Source of the DNA: Massospora cicadina
Lineage: Eukaryota > Entomophthoromycota > Entomophthoromycetes > Entomophthorales > Entomophthoraceae
Assembly (NCBI GenBank): GCA_022478985.1
Contig: JAKSZP010013320.1
Coordinates: 1 to 64,000 of the forward strand
DNA length: 64,000 nucleotides
Direction: 5' to 3'
Shown: positions 31,541-42,330 of the stretch, piece after piece
Position numbering within the stretch: position 1 is the first letter of the stretch
Layout of the letters: every line of letters begins with the position of its first letter
Translations under genes and position numbers: made by a program
The notes under the pieces: model-generated
The model's input: only the letters and a program-made list of their open reading frames with translations
Told to the model about the DNA's origin: nothing
The model's database searches: none

Positions 31541-34500
31541 CTATCTCTTGTTGCCAGCGGAAACGCCACTATGGGGAGGAGGAGGGAACGTGTGAAGGGG
31601 CCGTAGCCACAATTGAAAACGTGTGGAGGAAAGGGTCTGATTTGATGAACCAAACTGGGAACCAGGAGGAGACCAGCTGTCGGCGGCGCAGTGGGAGGTA
31701 TCCAAACATCCACGCCTGAAAGTGGTCCACCAAATGAGACCAGAATCTGTGGACAGCTTCTGGGAGGGTGGGGGTGGAGCCTGCGATGGCATCCAAGACA
31801 ATCGTGTGGATAGTCCACATGGCGATTGCAACCACCAGAGCTCGGAGGGAGGGTGGAAGGGGGAGGCCATTGATAAAGCAAACATATCTATTGACAGACT
31901 GAAGGGATGTGTTTGATCCTGGCCAAGCAGACGTAGAACTTCGCGCCATATCACTCTAGAGGTAGGACACTTCTCCATGTGGTGGAACAGCGTTCCATAC
32001 TGGCCACACATGACGCAGGATGAATGTAAAGCGTTAGAGCGCTCAGCTGTAGGTACACCCTCCTCAGGCAGCGCAACACATGGGAATGGATTTGAGGCTG
32101 CAACAGAGGATGGTGTGCATATTTTAAATAGTCTTCTGAGTCTCAATGGAGTAAGGGATGTCCATCATGTCCAGGTAGTCCACCCTGGATAGGAAATGGG
32201 GTCGTGTGGGGATCACGCCATATTGGATGAGTAGCCCCTGTACCTCTTGTGTGAACTGAGGAGAGGGGCGGCCTCTCTGAACTGTGTGTCCGCTAATACA
32301 AATTCTCCACTCAGCGCTCCGCATGGAGAGGAGGATTCGTTTGTAGTGGGTTTTAGTCCCGTGAGGACCTGTGTCCGATGGGTGTGAAGCCAGGTATTTC
32401 ATCATGGAGTTAGGGTTCGATGGATTGTTAAGGCTAAGGCGCGGTAGAAGTTGGAGCAGGCTGCGCGGGACCAGTGTTGGGAGGGGAGCGTAGGGGCGGT
32501 GACAGCCACAATCCAGGCGCCCAGGATCTTGGTAGCATGGGCTTTGAAGTCAAGCAGGCCCATGCCACCATGATGATGAGGGCCAAACATGACCTCTAGC
32601 CGTACTGGTGGTGGGCGGCCTGACCAAAGCCATCCTTGCAGAAGGGCATACAAGGATTTGAAAAAGCTTGGGGAGAAGGGGATGGCGTGGGCTCCAAACC
32701 AGACTTTAAAGAGGAGCATAGAGTTAGCTAAAACAACCCTGCCAGTAAGGGAAGTAGGGTGGGCTCTGTGGGAGGCGATGCGCTTCTTCACGTTGTCTAG
32801 AATATGACTTTCCATTACTGCTGATGCGTACCCGCCTGCCTCCACCCACACGCCCAGATGGCGGACAGGCCCTATGGTAGGGCGTGGCATGAAGGGGAGC
32901 ACCAGTGGGGTGGTGTGGGGTGAGCTGGGAGGGCGAGCATGTGTGCGAGCAGATGGGCCAGGCTGGGCACTGGTCACTGGGGCCGGGCAGGTTTGATACC
33001 AACCAAGGAGGATGATTTCAGTTTTGGAGGCGTTCAGTGCAGCATTACTTACCCGGGAATACTCCTGGATGAGAGCTTCAAGTGCACGTGCATCTTTATT
33101 ATTAGACACCCCAACCACACAGTCATCTGCAAACGCCATCATCTTGACTGGGGCTTGGCCTGGTACATGGACCCCAGTGAGTTGGGCATTCATGTTTCGA
33201 AGTAGTGGGTCAAGGATGAAGTTTTATAAGAGTGGGCTAAGGGGGTCCCCTTGTCGTAAGCCCCTTTGAGGGTGGACTACTTCCGTTAGGAAGCCAGGGC
33301 GATGTAATGCCATTGTTGCCGATTCTATGAGCAGCATTACCCAGTTGATGAAGCGAGGGGGTAAGCGGAATTGATGGAGGCAGGCCCTGAGGTATTCCCA
33401 GTTTACTCTATCATAAGCCTTCTGTTGGTCCAAGAATACATGTGCCCCAGAGGCTGTGGACTGGCATGCTTTAGCCACAGAGTGCACATTGTCCCAAATC
33501 GGCCTTCTGGGTATGAAACCGAATTGTTCTGGGGAGATGGTGGCAGATGCTACAATCCCTAAATGGTTAGCCATGATTTTAGTTAAAATTTTTGTATCCA
33601 TGTTAGTTAAAGAGATGGGGCGCCAGTTGGCTAAGTCTAGTTTGTCCCCTTTCAAGAAGAGTGTGACAGTGAAGGCCTCTTGTCTCCTGGTAGGAGGCGC
33701 GTTTCCAGATTGCTCTGGTTAAGTGAGGCAAGCAGCAGTGGGGATATATACTTGAAGTACTTTTTATAGAATTCATATGGAATGCCATCTGGGCCTGGGC
33801 ATTTATGATTTAGTGCACCGCGATTGGCTGTCCATAGTTCATTTGAAGTAATAAAATTCATTATTTCTGGGTATTGGAAAACGGTGCAGATGTGGGTTTG
33901 GTCAAAAAATTCCGCCACTTTGGCCGACTGAATTGGATTGGATCAGTATATCTTGGAGTAATACTTTTGTATTTTGATTTCCACTTCGTGGCGTATCCAT
34001 GACAGAATCGTCTGATCTTCACACCTGTGTGCAGGCCACGTTCTGGCATGAAGCAATTTTTTTTAAAAAATATGCGGTGCACTTGTTGCCCTCTGTAATG
34101 CGTTTAGCAGTGTACTGAACACTAACCTGATGTTTGTGTTGCCTTTCGAGTACGTTGAGGTGGGTGGCTGCTTCTGCCCACTTCTAGCCCCATGCAGGGC
34201 TGTAGCCTGTAGCTGGGATGTTGGACTCCAGGTGTGCCAACTCTGCCAGAGCGTGCAAAATGACAGCTGATTTGGCTTGTGAGTGTCTGGAGGAGAGGTG
34301 GCGAGAGTGGCTGATGGTATCCTCTTTGAAGGCTGACCATGTGGAGATGGGGTCCGCGCAAAACAGTGTAACAAACTCTTTTACCAAAGTTGCTGATTCC
34401 ACCTAAGTGGAAAATCCTGGTGATGCAAGTTCGGGAGGGTGGAGTTTGCACCAATGTGGGGCCTTAGCTACTGTGACAGGTAGGTGGTAGGTTATCGAGA

Positions 34501-35187
34501 CCAGCCAGTGGTTGGAGAATTCAATTTTTGTTGTTTGGAAGTGGGAAATGTGAGGTTGAAATTTCGCTGGCATGAGGATAAGGTCAATGCAGGTCATGGA
34601 CCTTAATTTGCCGTTGTGGACATGGGGGCGCATCATGTTTTTGAGCAGTGGGGCTTGGTGCGGCAGCGCATCCATTAACCCATGGCTGGCCTTTAGAACG
34701 CGAAGTTCTATGTGACCCTGGGGGCATGGGAGAAGGAAGGCCAACCGTCCGTGGGTGTGTTTAGCCAACAGTTCATGTCGCCAACTATGAAAGGGTCTGG
34801 GGGTAATGGGAGGGATTTGACTGACGAGAAAAATTCCTGACACTCTCATGCACAGGTTGGGGCATAGATGGTGATGATAGCATGTGCCTTGTCAGCCCAT
34901 GAGAAGGTGACAATGAGGACTCGGCCATTGAGGAAGGATTCTGATGATAAAAATTTGAAAAAATTGTTTTTCTGAACTAGCACCCCACAGTGCTCTGACC
35001 AAAAGGATAGGGATGGGAGGAGCATGGTTTTCCAAGCATCCTTGGAACCTCACAGACAGTGGGACTCCTGGATGGCCAGGATATCCACAGGTAAATTTTT
35101 TTTGTAAAAACTCAGTTTCCTAGCCCAGGATGGTGAGGCCTTGAGTCCGGCAATATTCAATGTCCCTAAAGGGAAGGTTTCCCCCAT
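31541..35187 (-). pseudogene. L2 ORF2: endonuclease, reverse transcriptase, CCHC domain
   Basis: The ATG at 35187 (MGETFPLGTLNIAGL) is the start shared with L1 and L3. The endonuclease includes ILAIQESHC, IYAPT and VGDMNCW (GDxN-type, about 34780) and ends near 34430. The RT spans about 33920-32400: KCPGPDGIPYEFYKKYF (33810-33760), KGDKLDLANWRPISLTN, FLDQQKAYDRVNW (about 33440-33400), RGLRQGDPLSPLL (33265-33225) and AFADD (33134-33120). Segment 33193-32402 is open for 263 codons. The C-terminal part (32146-31541) contains CVMCGQYGTLFHHMEKC. There are only a few frameshifts (near 34400-33900, 33220, 32400 and 32150). Confidence 0.93.
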
Positions 35188-35403
35188 CATACCTTAAGTG
35201 CGAGGGGGTGGGCACCCGGGCCCACTAGCCTCCTCTAGATCCCCACGGGCCTTCACGGCAGCATGGGTGTTTGTAGCAACACTATCAGTAGTTTTGTTAA
35301 TTTTAGCAGAAAGGTTCGCGTTGGCTTTTGCCTTCACTTTTGTTTCCCCGACGTCAAACGAATTTTTTGCAGTGCAGATGAGTTTGGTGCACCAACAATT
35401 GGG

Positions 35404-36620
35404 TCAAAAAAAATTTTCAGGTATGTTGGACCCCAAGTCAGTTTCAACCGGAGCTTGGTTGTAAAGATCAGGAGAATTTGAGTCACCCATCAGATCCTCA
35501 GATTGGGTGGCCCAATTGGCATGGGCTTCCCAATCTGATTGGTTAAGGGATTCCCTAGTTGCTTCCGCCGTGAAGGTTTTAATGTCCTCCTGGCGTTGGG
35601 AGTGTGAGATAGCGTGGTGACTTTGGCCACTTACTTGGCTGTGGCCCTGCAGGCCTGCTTGGCCTTCTTCCGCTCTTTCGGGGAAATAGGTTTTACCAGT
35701 AGGTAGCAGCCTTGTGCTCCCCATGAGAAAGCCTCTTTGGTGCTTGTAGTTGGTTTGTAGTTCGCCTCTCCGCTGGCCATGGCTGCTGAGGGGTGCTCTT
35801 GGAATGTGATGCCCTCCTTGGTGGGTCATACATGTGCCTTATGGCTGAACGCGTCACAGTGGGTGCAGATGGGGGGTGCGCTGTCCACGGTGACCCAGAA
35901 AGGGTGGGTGGTATGCCCTTCAATATTGATATATGTGGAGTGCGGGATCTGGGTTAGATCCTTTGCAATCTCCTCAGTTTGGGTCAGAACTGCGATGGCT
36001 TTGCCGGTGCACAGGTGTGGCATCAGCATAAAGCGTTGCATCTCAAAAGATTGTATTTCGACATATATGGTGAGACAATCTTTCAGGTGCTGCTCCAAAA
36101 TGGCACGTTTTACTGTAGTAGGCAAAAAGTTAAATGTGAGGAAAATTTGGTTGGATTTTGTCCATCTGGTGCATTTGGTTTCAACAACCTGTTGCCCTTT
36201 GGGGAGGTTGATCACTATGCGCACCACAGCAGCTTTGTCTGCTGCCTCTTTGTTTTCGAAACTGAGGTCCAGCCAACCACGTGACATGGAGTGAGGTGTG
36301 ACATACACCACGGTTGGGAAAAAGTGTGCACATCCCCACAAAATTTTTTCCATAAAGCTGTTTGTTGGATGTCCAGAAACACACGGACTCCATATTCCAC
36401 CAACGAGAGTGGTTGGGAGTGCAGCGTGTTGATGTACTGGTTGCATCGCACTTGCCAAGTGAGGATTTCTGTGGAAATAGTGTCTGCCAGTTTTTATCTT
36501 TTTTCTATTCCGCCAGTTTCTCCGGGGCGTTTTCAAATGTTTGAGGCCGCGGGCCTACCACCGGCTCCTCTTACCTTACTTGCCCAACTGCTCCCTGACA
36601 TGGGCGCAGACTAATCTCCT
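35404..36620 (-). pseudogene. L2 ORF1 (Gag-like, zinc knuckle)
   Basis: The minus-strand ATG near 36602 (MSGSSWASKVRG) is followed by a stop and frameshifts. A 236-codon open segment (36536-35826) carries LSFENKEAADKAA, TRWTKSNQIFLTFNFLP, ILEQHLKDCLTIY, and at its end the knuckle CTHCDAFSHKAHVC (about 35863-35822). A further frame (35829-35404) gives the C-terminal basic and Ser/Thr/Gln-rich tail with SQRQEDIKTFTAEATRES. L3 shares that tail. Confidence 0.88.
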
Positions 36621-36699
36621 CTGTGAGATTATTAAACTAGAATCAGACTTGAATTGAATAAGTTGCAAAAGTGATTGCAACGTGAGAGAAAAGTTTTTC

Positions 36700-36718
36700 A
36701 ATGACATCAATGTGTTCT
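36700..36718 (+). repeat. right target-site duplication of LINE L2
   Basis: Partner of 31421-31439. It resumes G6 RT with NDINVFSRIFTEHL. Confidence 0.88.
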
Positions 36719-37500
36719 CGCGGATATTTACAGAGCACCTCGCTCACTTGGAACAAGTGTTCCATCACCTCACTACCACTAATATCAAAATTAAGATTTA
36801 AAAGTATCATTTTTTAAAGAACAATTAGAATACCTCAGGTTTGTTGTGGATCAAATGGGCTTAAAATGCAGCTGTCTATGGTGGAAGCAATAAGCAAGAT
36901 GACTCGTCAAGGTAATAAAAGGGATATTCAAGTGTTTTAGGGATGGTTAGGTACTACCAATGGTTAGCTTCCAAATTTCAGGTGCATTGGGGCCCTGATT
37001 TTTGAGTTGTTAAAGAAAAATGCTTCTTTTGATTGGACAGAGCGATGTTAAATGCTTTTGACATGTTGCAAACTGTGTTAGCAAGAGCCCCCATTTTGCA
37101 ATATCTTAACTTTGACAAACAGTTCATAGTGCAAATGTACGCATCCCTCTCCGCTATAGGAACAGTATTATCCTAGAAAGATGATGACGGCGTGGAGCAC
37201 CCTGTCACATTCTGTAGTCAAAGCTTGAACTGTCACAAACAATACTACACCATGACTGATGGGAGCATTTAGCAGTGATCTACGCTTACAAACAGTTTCA
37301 GGTATATCCACATGGGGTAAGATTCCAAGTAGTGATGGATCATGCTTCCTTGCACTGACTACAGAATCTGCGTGAACCAGAAGGGCGGCTCACATGTTGG
37401 GCTCTGAAGCTCCAGATGTATGATTTTGAGATTATACACCATCCAGGAGCAAAACAAAAAAATGCAGATTGTCTTTCTCTGCTGCCAACAGTTGCTATCA
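36700..37500 (+). pseudogene. G6 reverse transcriptase thumb and RNase H
   Basis: Plus-strand reading: NDINVFSRIFTEHLAHLEQVF (36705-36760), TTTNIKIKI, then ALQTVLARAPILQYLNFDKQF (about 37070-37125). RNase H follows: SLSAIGTVLS, HPVTFCSQSLNCHKQYYTM (about 37200-37255), AVIYAYKQFQVYPHG, VVMDHASLH and IIHHPGAKQKNADCLS (about 37430-37480). Some stops interrupt it. Confidence 0.88.
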
Positions 37501-38735
37501 TGACAGATTTAGCTGACATAATGTACAAGAAGATGGTGGCGAACAAATACCAGGATGAGCCGCAGCAGGTGATCAAGGTATTAGATGGACTCAGGGAGGA
37601 TACTTTCCTATTTGGGGAAGAACTATATAAGTGGATTGGAGACTTGACGCTGAATTTCCCTAAACCTTTGGCTAGACCCGCAATTATTATGGATGCTCAT
37701 TAGCTATAGATCATGGAATATTGTGGAAAATGTTGGAGTTTTTGCGACCCCATTACTACTGATAGAGCATGCATTATGACATATTGGAAACGGTTAGTTG
37801 TTGACATCAGTTTAAAGTGGAAAAGCCTCTTCACAAGAAGACCACATACCAGCTGGTAAACCCTAGTTCTCCTGGCACACCATTTTCATTGATGTAGTGG
37901 GACCTCTGCTGACTAGCTCCAATCAATCCAGTAATATATAATCATCACCATCGATCATCTGACCCAATGGCGGAGGCCAGGGCTTTTACAATTTGGGCGT
38001 GGTCACCAAAACCAAGTTTATTATGGAGTGTGTTATACAGCAACATGGCTGCCCGCAGTTCATTCTTATGGACAACCAAACCAATTTCTCTTCACACATC
38101 CTACCAAAGTTGAATGAGTTGATGGCGATCCGCGGGGTTTTGACCACCCCCTATCATCTGGAATCAAATGGAATGGTGGAATGGGTCAACGGAACCCTAA
38201 TGAACATACTCCATAAATTGGTAAAGGATCAACCCTTTGAATGGAGTGCCCTTCTACCTATGGCTGTGTTTGTGTACAATATAGCTATCATTTGTCCACT
38301 GGTAAGAGCCCGTACCAAATGCTAAATGGTCGACATCTGGGTCTGCCCGCCTTGATTTATTCATATGTAGAGAACACTGGTGGTGTGGACCCTCAGCGAT
38401 ATTTATAGACTCTTATGGATACATTGATCAAGCTGCAAATGGAAGCCTATTCAACCAGTTAGCCAAGAAGATTTGTAATCAGTCAGTTGATCAGATGAGA
38501 TGGAGTAGACTTCCGCTGTTTGCTGTAGGGGACCATGTTTTATTCCATGAACAGCACGTAATTTGGGCAGAAAAACAAGCTCCTGAACGTCTTGTCCAGG
38601 CCGTTCAAGATAATTGAGAAGACTGGCATGGATGTCTAAACTATCAAGTAACCTGCCTGGGGTCAGATTATCAACCAAGTTCACATGAAGTTCCTCTGAG
38701 CATATATACAGCAAGAGCATATCGTCCAGTCAAAG
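37501..38735 (+). pseudogene. G6 integrase
   Basis: The N-terminal segment 37501-37703 has EELYKWIGDLTLNFPKPLARP and a decayed H2C2 zinc finger (SCCHQFKVEKP near 37800). In the core, TIDHLTQW marks the first Asp (about 37950). An open segment at 37993-38325 holds QQHGCPQFILMDNQTNF (second Asp) and YHLESNGMVEWVNGTL (catalytic Glu). The C-terminus reads MLNGRHLGLPALIYSYVENTGG and NKLLNVLSRPFKIIEKTGMD (GPY-type, GP changed to RP). Several stops are present. Confidence 0.88.
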
Positions 38736-38744
38736 GTGGGGTAA
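38728..38744 (+). promoter_or_regulatory. G6 polypurine tract
   Basis: caaaggtggggtaat directly precedes the 3' LTR and parallels the G3 and G5 tracts. Confidence 0.65.
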
Positions 38745-39182
38745 TTTCAGGAAGTTGATATGACTGGATGATATGCTACCCATACCAAAAGATTGGAGAT
38801 AGAATTGAGATGTGTGTCAAGATTTACAGAAAGGCGAATTGAGGGGAATTACACCAAGATTTAATATTTTGAGAGCTTCTAGAAAAGGGAAAATGAATAA
38901 AAGACTACCAAGCCGAGGATGCATCTGGCTTGGGGAACCAAGATATAAATAGTCACATGGAGGATTTAGGAAAGAAGGTCTTTCCCTGTGATTAAGTGTT
39001 TGCAGATAAGTCTGCGATTTTTATTAAATAATAAAGTTTGAAATAAGGGCGATAGCTCCATATACAGTTAAGGAGTTTTATTGAAGTCAGCGATCTTCAT
39101 ATCATCCAATTTGGTTGCTAAGTGTCTAATACTCTGTGCAAAATGACTTGGCGGAATCAATCCTATACGCCAAAAAATAACA
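38745..39182 (+). repeat. G6 3' LTR
   Basis: Partner of 24843-25282. Begins TTTCAGGAAG and ends aaataaca, followed by AATGG. Confidence 0.92.
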
Positions 39183-39187
39183 AATGG
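39183..39187 (+). repeat. AATGG target copy 3
   Basis: Right-hand flank of G6. G5 sequence resumes here in the register expected from G3. Confidence 0.75.
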
Positions 39188-39610
39188 TAATGAACTCAGA
39201 TCACTAATCACCATATGCAAGGTTAATGTGACCCATGTGCACCAGATCCTTTGGCAATACACTGGAAGTGAAGTAGATTGGTATCCTCTGCCCTCAGAAT
39301 TTCAAAGTTCTCCGCTGTCATATCAACAACAGTCCTGAAGTGGCGCATGAAAGATGTTCCAATTAACAGTTCATAGTACTTGTTTGGTAGCACTATGGCT
39401 GGGGCTACAATGACAACGACCCAAACTGCAAAGGGTAGCTCGCTGTAAGCAACTTCTAAGACCGTGCTTTCCGCACCTGCAGTCCCATACACCATATGAT
39501 GTTCCACGTCAGGCTTTAATGCCAATTTCGCCACCAACTTTGTGGACACTAGGTTGATTAGTCGCCCAGATCAATTATAGCGCAAACTCAGGTTTTTGCT
39601 ACAACAATGT
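39188..39610 (-). pseudogene. G5 protease and start of dUTPase-like domain
   Basis: The minus-strand open segment 39549-39223 gives STKLVAKLALKPDVEHHMVYG, SELPFAVW and NKYYELLIGTSFMRHF. It matches the G3 protease. The DTG active site lies just upstream, near 39590, in a damaged frame. At 39260-39188 DLVHMGHINLAYG starts the dUTPase-like domain, which continues at 23961. Confidence 0.85.
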
Positions 39611-41034
39611 CACAGTAAGTACACTCAGAGTAAGATGCATTATGATTGTTTAAAACTTGAACACGTAATAATTCTCGTTTTTCAAGGAAGCTCATAATAT
39701 CCTCCACAAATTTAAGGTATTCTTTAACAATAACGTCCACAGGGAGGGCAGCGTTTACCCTTTTAAGTGAAGTGCATCAGAAAATTGATCCGGTTCATCT
39801 GTAGAAAGTTGGTCAAACATTTGACAAGCATAAGGCTTTGGTTGCTCATGGGGCCTGCTTCTGCCATGACCTTGAATTGTGCTTGTATTAGCAAATGCAC
39901 CCCTCCAACTGGCTTCTGATATAAGAAGACGTCATCTTACTGAGAAACTTCCACTGCATGTACAGGGATAGATTCAAGTGGGACTTTTTGAGTCAGAATA
40001 GCGGAGATAGATAGTCCCTTCTCTACTCCGCTCTGCCTTTTCCATGATAGCACTGATCCTGCTGTATGTGATGGACTAGACAGGTGGGGCAACCCTGTGC
40101 CAGGTGCCTCAGCTGACCACATTCATAACAATTGAGCCCATAGGGCCTGCGTATGTGATTGTTGAAAGATGGACCACGCCAAAAGGTATACTGAAACCGA
40201 TTGGCATAAACAGATCCAACCTGATAGGTGAACTGCTGATGGCAACTCGGTTGAGGGTGAGGCAAGTAGTGATAATAAGGTCAGGGATTACTAAGCGAAC
40301 TCTGAGCAAGGTGGGGTATCTCTCCAAATAAGAAAGTTTGGCAACGGATGTGGTATGTTTCTGCTCTGTATTGAGCGGAGAAAAGGTAGTGGATAGATGG
40401 CGCAAGATGCAAACAATTTTAACCAAGGGCACATAGTCCTCTAAATACAGAGCCATAAAATTGTACAGCTCATAGTATGGCTTCACTGTGGAGGTCATTG
40501 TAATGCACATGTCCGATTTGATAAAGTCCATGCCCCAATTAACATTTGGGCTTCTGCCATAGATCAATCAGAAAACATGATAAGGGTTCACTATGCTGAA
40601 ATCTAATGGTCAAGAAGTCTGACTTCCGCTGTGACATCTTTGCAGTACCCTGAACAACCACAGCACCTTATTCTTCACTTCTTGGTATGTAAAGGAACTG
40701 TTTGGAAATTAATAAGCGACTTGTTCTGCACTTCCAACATCCAAGGTGGATATTAATGATTTCACTTTCTGCCTATTTGAAGCTTCTTCTGTTGCAAACT
40801 CAAAACGCTTGAAGAACCCATGATTATTCCCATCACAATCAAATGGAGGCAGCTTATCACTAGAAATTTCTTAATGAAGCTCATCTTGCCTCTTGAGCAC
40901 AGCGTCCAAGGCAAGTTTGAGTTCCGCATATCCACTGGGTGCAGCTTGGCATGAAAATCCTTTGTTAAAGCAAGCCTGACGTGCCATGGCCAATGACTGA
41001 ATTTTTTATTTATTATAATTGATCAATGGGTTCC
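39611..41034 (-). pseudogene. G5 gag with zinc knuckle
   Basis: Segment 40265-40023 includes the knuckle CYECGQLRHLAQGCP (about 40135-40090; a Gly-to-Arg change sits before the His). Segment 40567-40109 contains SDMCITMTSTVKPYYELYNFM, the same capsid block as in G3. The N-terminal part lies near 40920-40860 (AVLKRQDELH-like). Stops and frameshifts occur throughout. Confidence 0.8.
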
Positions 41035-41050
41035 CTGTAGTGAGCACCAC
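41035..41050 (-). promoter_or_regulatory. G5 primer-binding site
   Basis: Minus-strand gtggtgctcactacag follows the 5' LTR and is identical to that of G3 and G6. Confidence 0.75.
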
Positions 41051-41620
41051 TGGTACACAAAAGCGGCGGTATAGCAAAGATACACCGAGGGTTTGCACAT
41101 GTTTATGCCCAATGAGCAATAGGACTGATGATATGAAGATCTTTGTCCTCAAATCAACACAATAAACTTTCTAATAAATATGGAGCAAGTTGTCCCAATG
41201 ACACTTCTTTATCCAATCTAATACCCTCAGCGGATCCTTCATAGTCCGCTCATTCTCTTCTTACTAACCACCTCCTCTCTTCCATCGCCTCCTCCCACTT
41301 ATATCTCAGTGAATTATATGATACCAATTTCTCAGCTTATAAATTTATTCCACCATATCTCATTAGTTCTGGCAAATTTCATCAAGTATTAATTTTATGA
41401 TTGCCTAATGTGAGGCAATTACCAATCATTTTTCGTGCATCAACATTTCCTAACTTCCTAATCACTATATCTTTGGCGAATTACTCCTATACTCCAAGGC
41501 CAACTTTTCTCATCAACTAAATTACTTGATAATTCTCATATAGGCCTAACTGCAATGGTTAACCAATGTTATACCACTAACTATGTTGGCTTATCATCCA
41601 ATCATATAGATTTCTTGATA
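41051..41620 (-). repeat. G5 5' LTR
   Basis: Partner of 19108-19601. Starts tggtacacaaaagc and ends tttcttgata (GACA worn to GATA). It carries about 75-80 bp more than the other copy near 41400-41480, including a small inverted repeat (attgcctaatgtgaggcaat). The G3 LTRs also have sequence here, so the left copy probably suffered a deletion. Confidence 0.88.
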
Positions 41621-42330
41621 GGTTTGTTTGAGATGAAGGGGATAAAGATCATGCAATGTGATGTTATTTAATTGTCTATAGTTTATGAAAGACGCAGTGT
41701 TTCATTGGCCTTCTGAGCAAAACAAAAGAGGAAGCAATGAGGGAGGATTTCCAGGATATTCACCTCTTAAAGAATATCCTCTAATTAAGCCTCTAGAGCC
41801 TTGTCCTCCTTTTCATTATAGGGATATAAGTGCAATTGATATTAATCAAATCCACTATCAGATGAAAAACCAATTCATAAACAGAATAGGACAGTAGGAG
41901 GTTGGCTTTTTCCAGATCAAAAATATCCTTATATGCCACTAAATTAGGGGAAAGTTAGAAGGAAGATCCCGAGGACAAAGAATGAAAGTGATAGAACTTA
42001 TCTTAAGTCAAAATGCTAATGAGTCAATGAGTGAAAGTTACCCCAAAACTGGATCTTCTTAAAGGATAAAAATTAGAATTTAAATCATTATTAACCTTTT
42101 GCTGAAGTCACCAGCCCACGCCCATGATAACTGGGAACAGAAAACATGGTACCACGTAAGACAATCACAATAGCAGAACTTTTGAACATAAAAGGGCACA
42201 GGTCGCATTACTTTATAACAGATCAAATTTGGGGTAGGACGCACCCAACACAGAGGAATTCATTTATGGTATGATAAAATTCCTGCTCTATCTTTAAACT
42301 CATCTAGTTACCCGACGCTACAGTATCCAA
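41621..42330 (-). pseudogene. G4 protease and RT fingers
   Basis: Minus-strand reading from about 42330: LLDTVASGN (protease active site with DTG altered, about 42320-42290), PVIMGVGW (about 42130-42105), then YELVFHLIVDLI (about 41880-41840), ISWKSSLIASSFVLL (about 41770-41720) and YRQLNNITLHDLYPLHLK ending at 41621. Blocks and spacing match G2. RT continues at 19107 on the far side of G5. Confidence 0.82.

Larger units (their letters stand above)
31440..36699 (-). mobile_element. L2: full-length Tad1-like LINE, minus strand
   Basis: 5.26 kb, homologous to L1 from end to end, with ORF1 and ORF2 on the minus strand and a 19-bp imperfect target-site duplication. The 5' end lies at 36699 and the 3' end (cgtcccatggtcggcc-type motif then an A-rich run) near 31440. 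It is visibly richer in G and C, and longer frames remain open than in L1, so it is a younger or less mutated copy. It interrupts the catalytic motif of the G6 reverse transcriptase. Confidence 0.93.
24843..39182 (+). mobile_element. G6: Ty3/gypsy LTR retrotransposon carrying three nested insertions
   Basis: LTRs of 440 and 438 bp (24843-25282, 38745-39182) are flanked by AATGG on both sides. The internal plus-strand order is primer-binding site, gag with zinc knuckle, protease, dUTPase-like domain, RT, RNase H, integrase, polypurine tract. A solo LTR sits in gag, a mariner before RT, and LINE L2 (opposite strand) in the RT catalytic motif. Without the insertions its own length is about 7.3 kb. 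It is of the same clade as G3 and G5, although its LTRs share only the terminal region (atgactggatgata) with theirs. Confidence 0.93.
19108..41620 (-). mobile_element. G5: Ty3/gypsy LTR retrotransposon, split by later insertions
   Basis: LTRs lie at 19108-19601 and 41051-41620. The internal minus-strand order is primer-binding site, gag, protease, dUTPase-like domain, RT, RNase H, integrase. It is interrupted by a GC-rich insert next to the 3' LTR (19628-20916) and, inside the dUTPase-like domain, by the run 23962-39182 holding a solo LTR and G6. Leaving that run out restores alignment of the dUTPase-like domain with G3 across the joint. The element itself sits in the RT of G4. The LTRs differ by many substitutions and a block of about 75-80 bp, so it is old. 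Confidence 0.9.

Noticed and set aside
35779..36294. 171-codon plus-strand open stretch
   Set aside because: Lies opposite the well-supported ORF1 of LINE L2, whose motifs are all on the minus strand.
19101..41629. TGTTT as a firm target duplication of G5
   Set aside because: The two copies are separated from the LTR ends by 2 and 4 bases, so it is only suggestive; the nesting rests on the RT halves instead.
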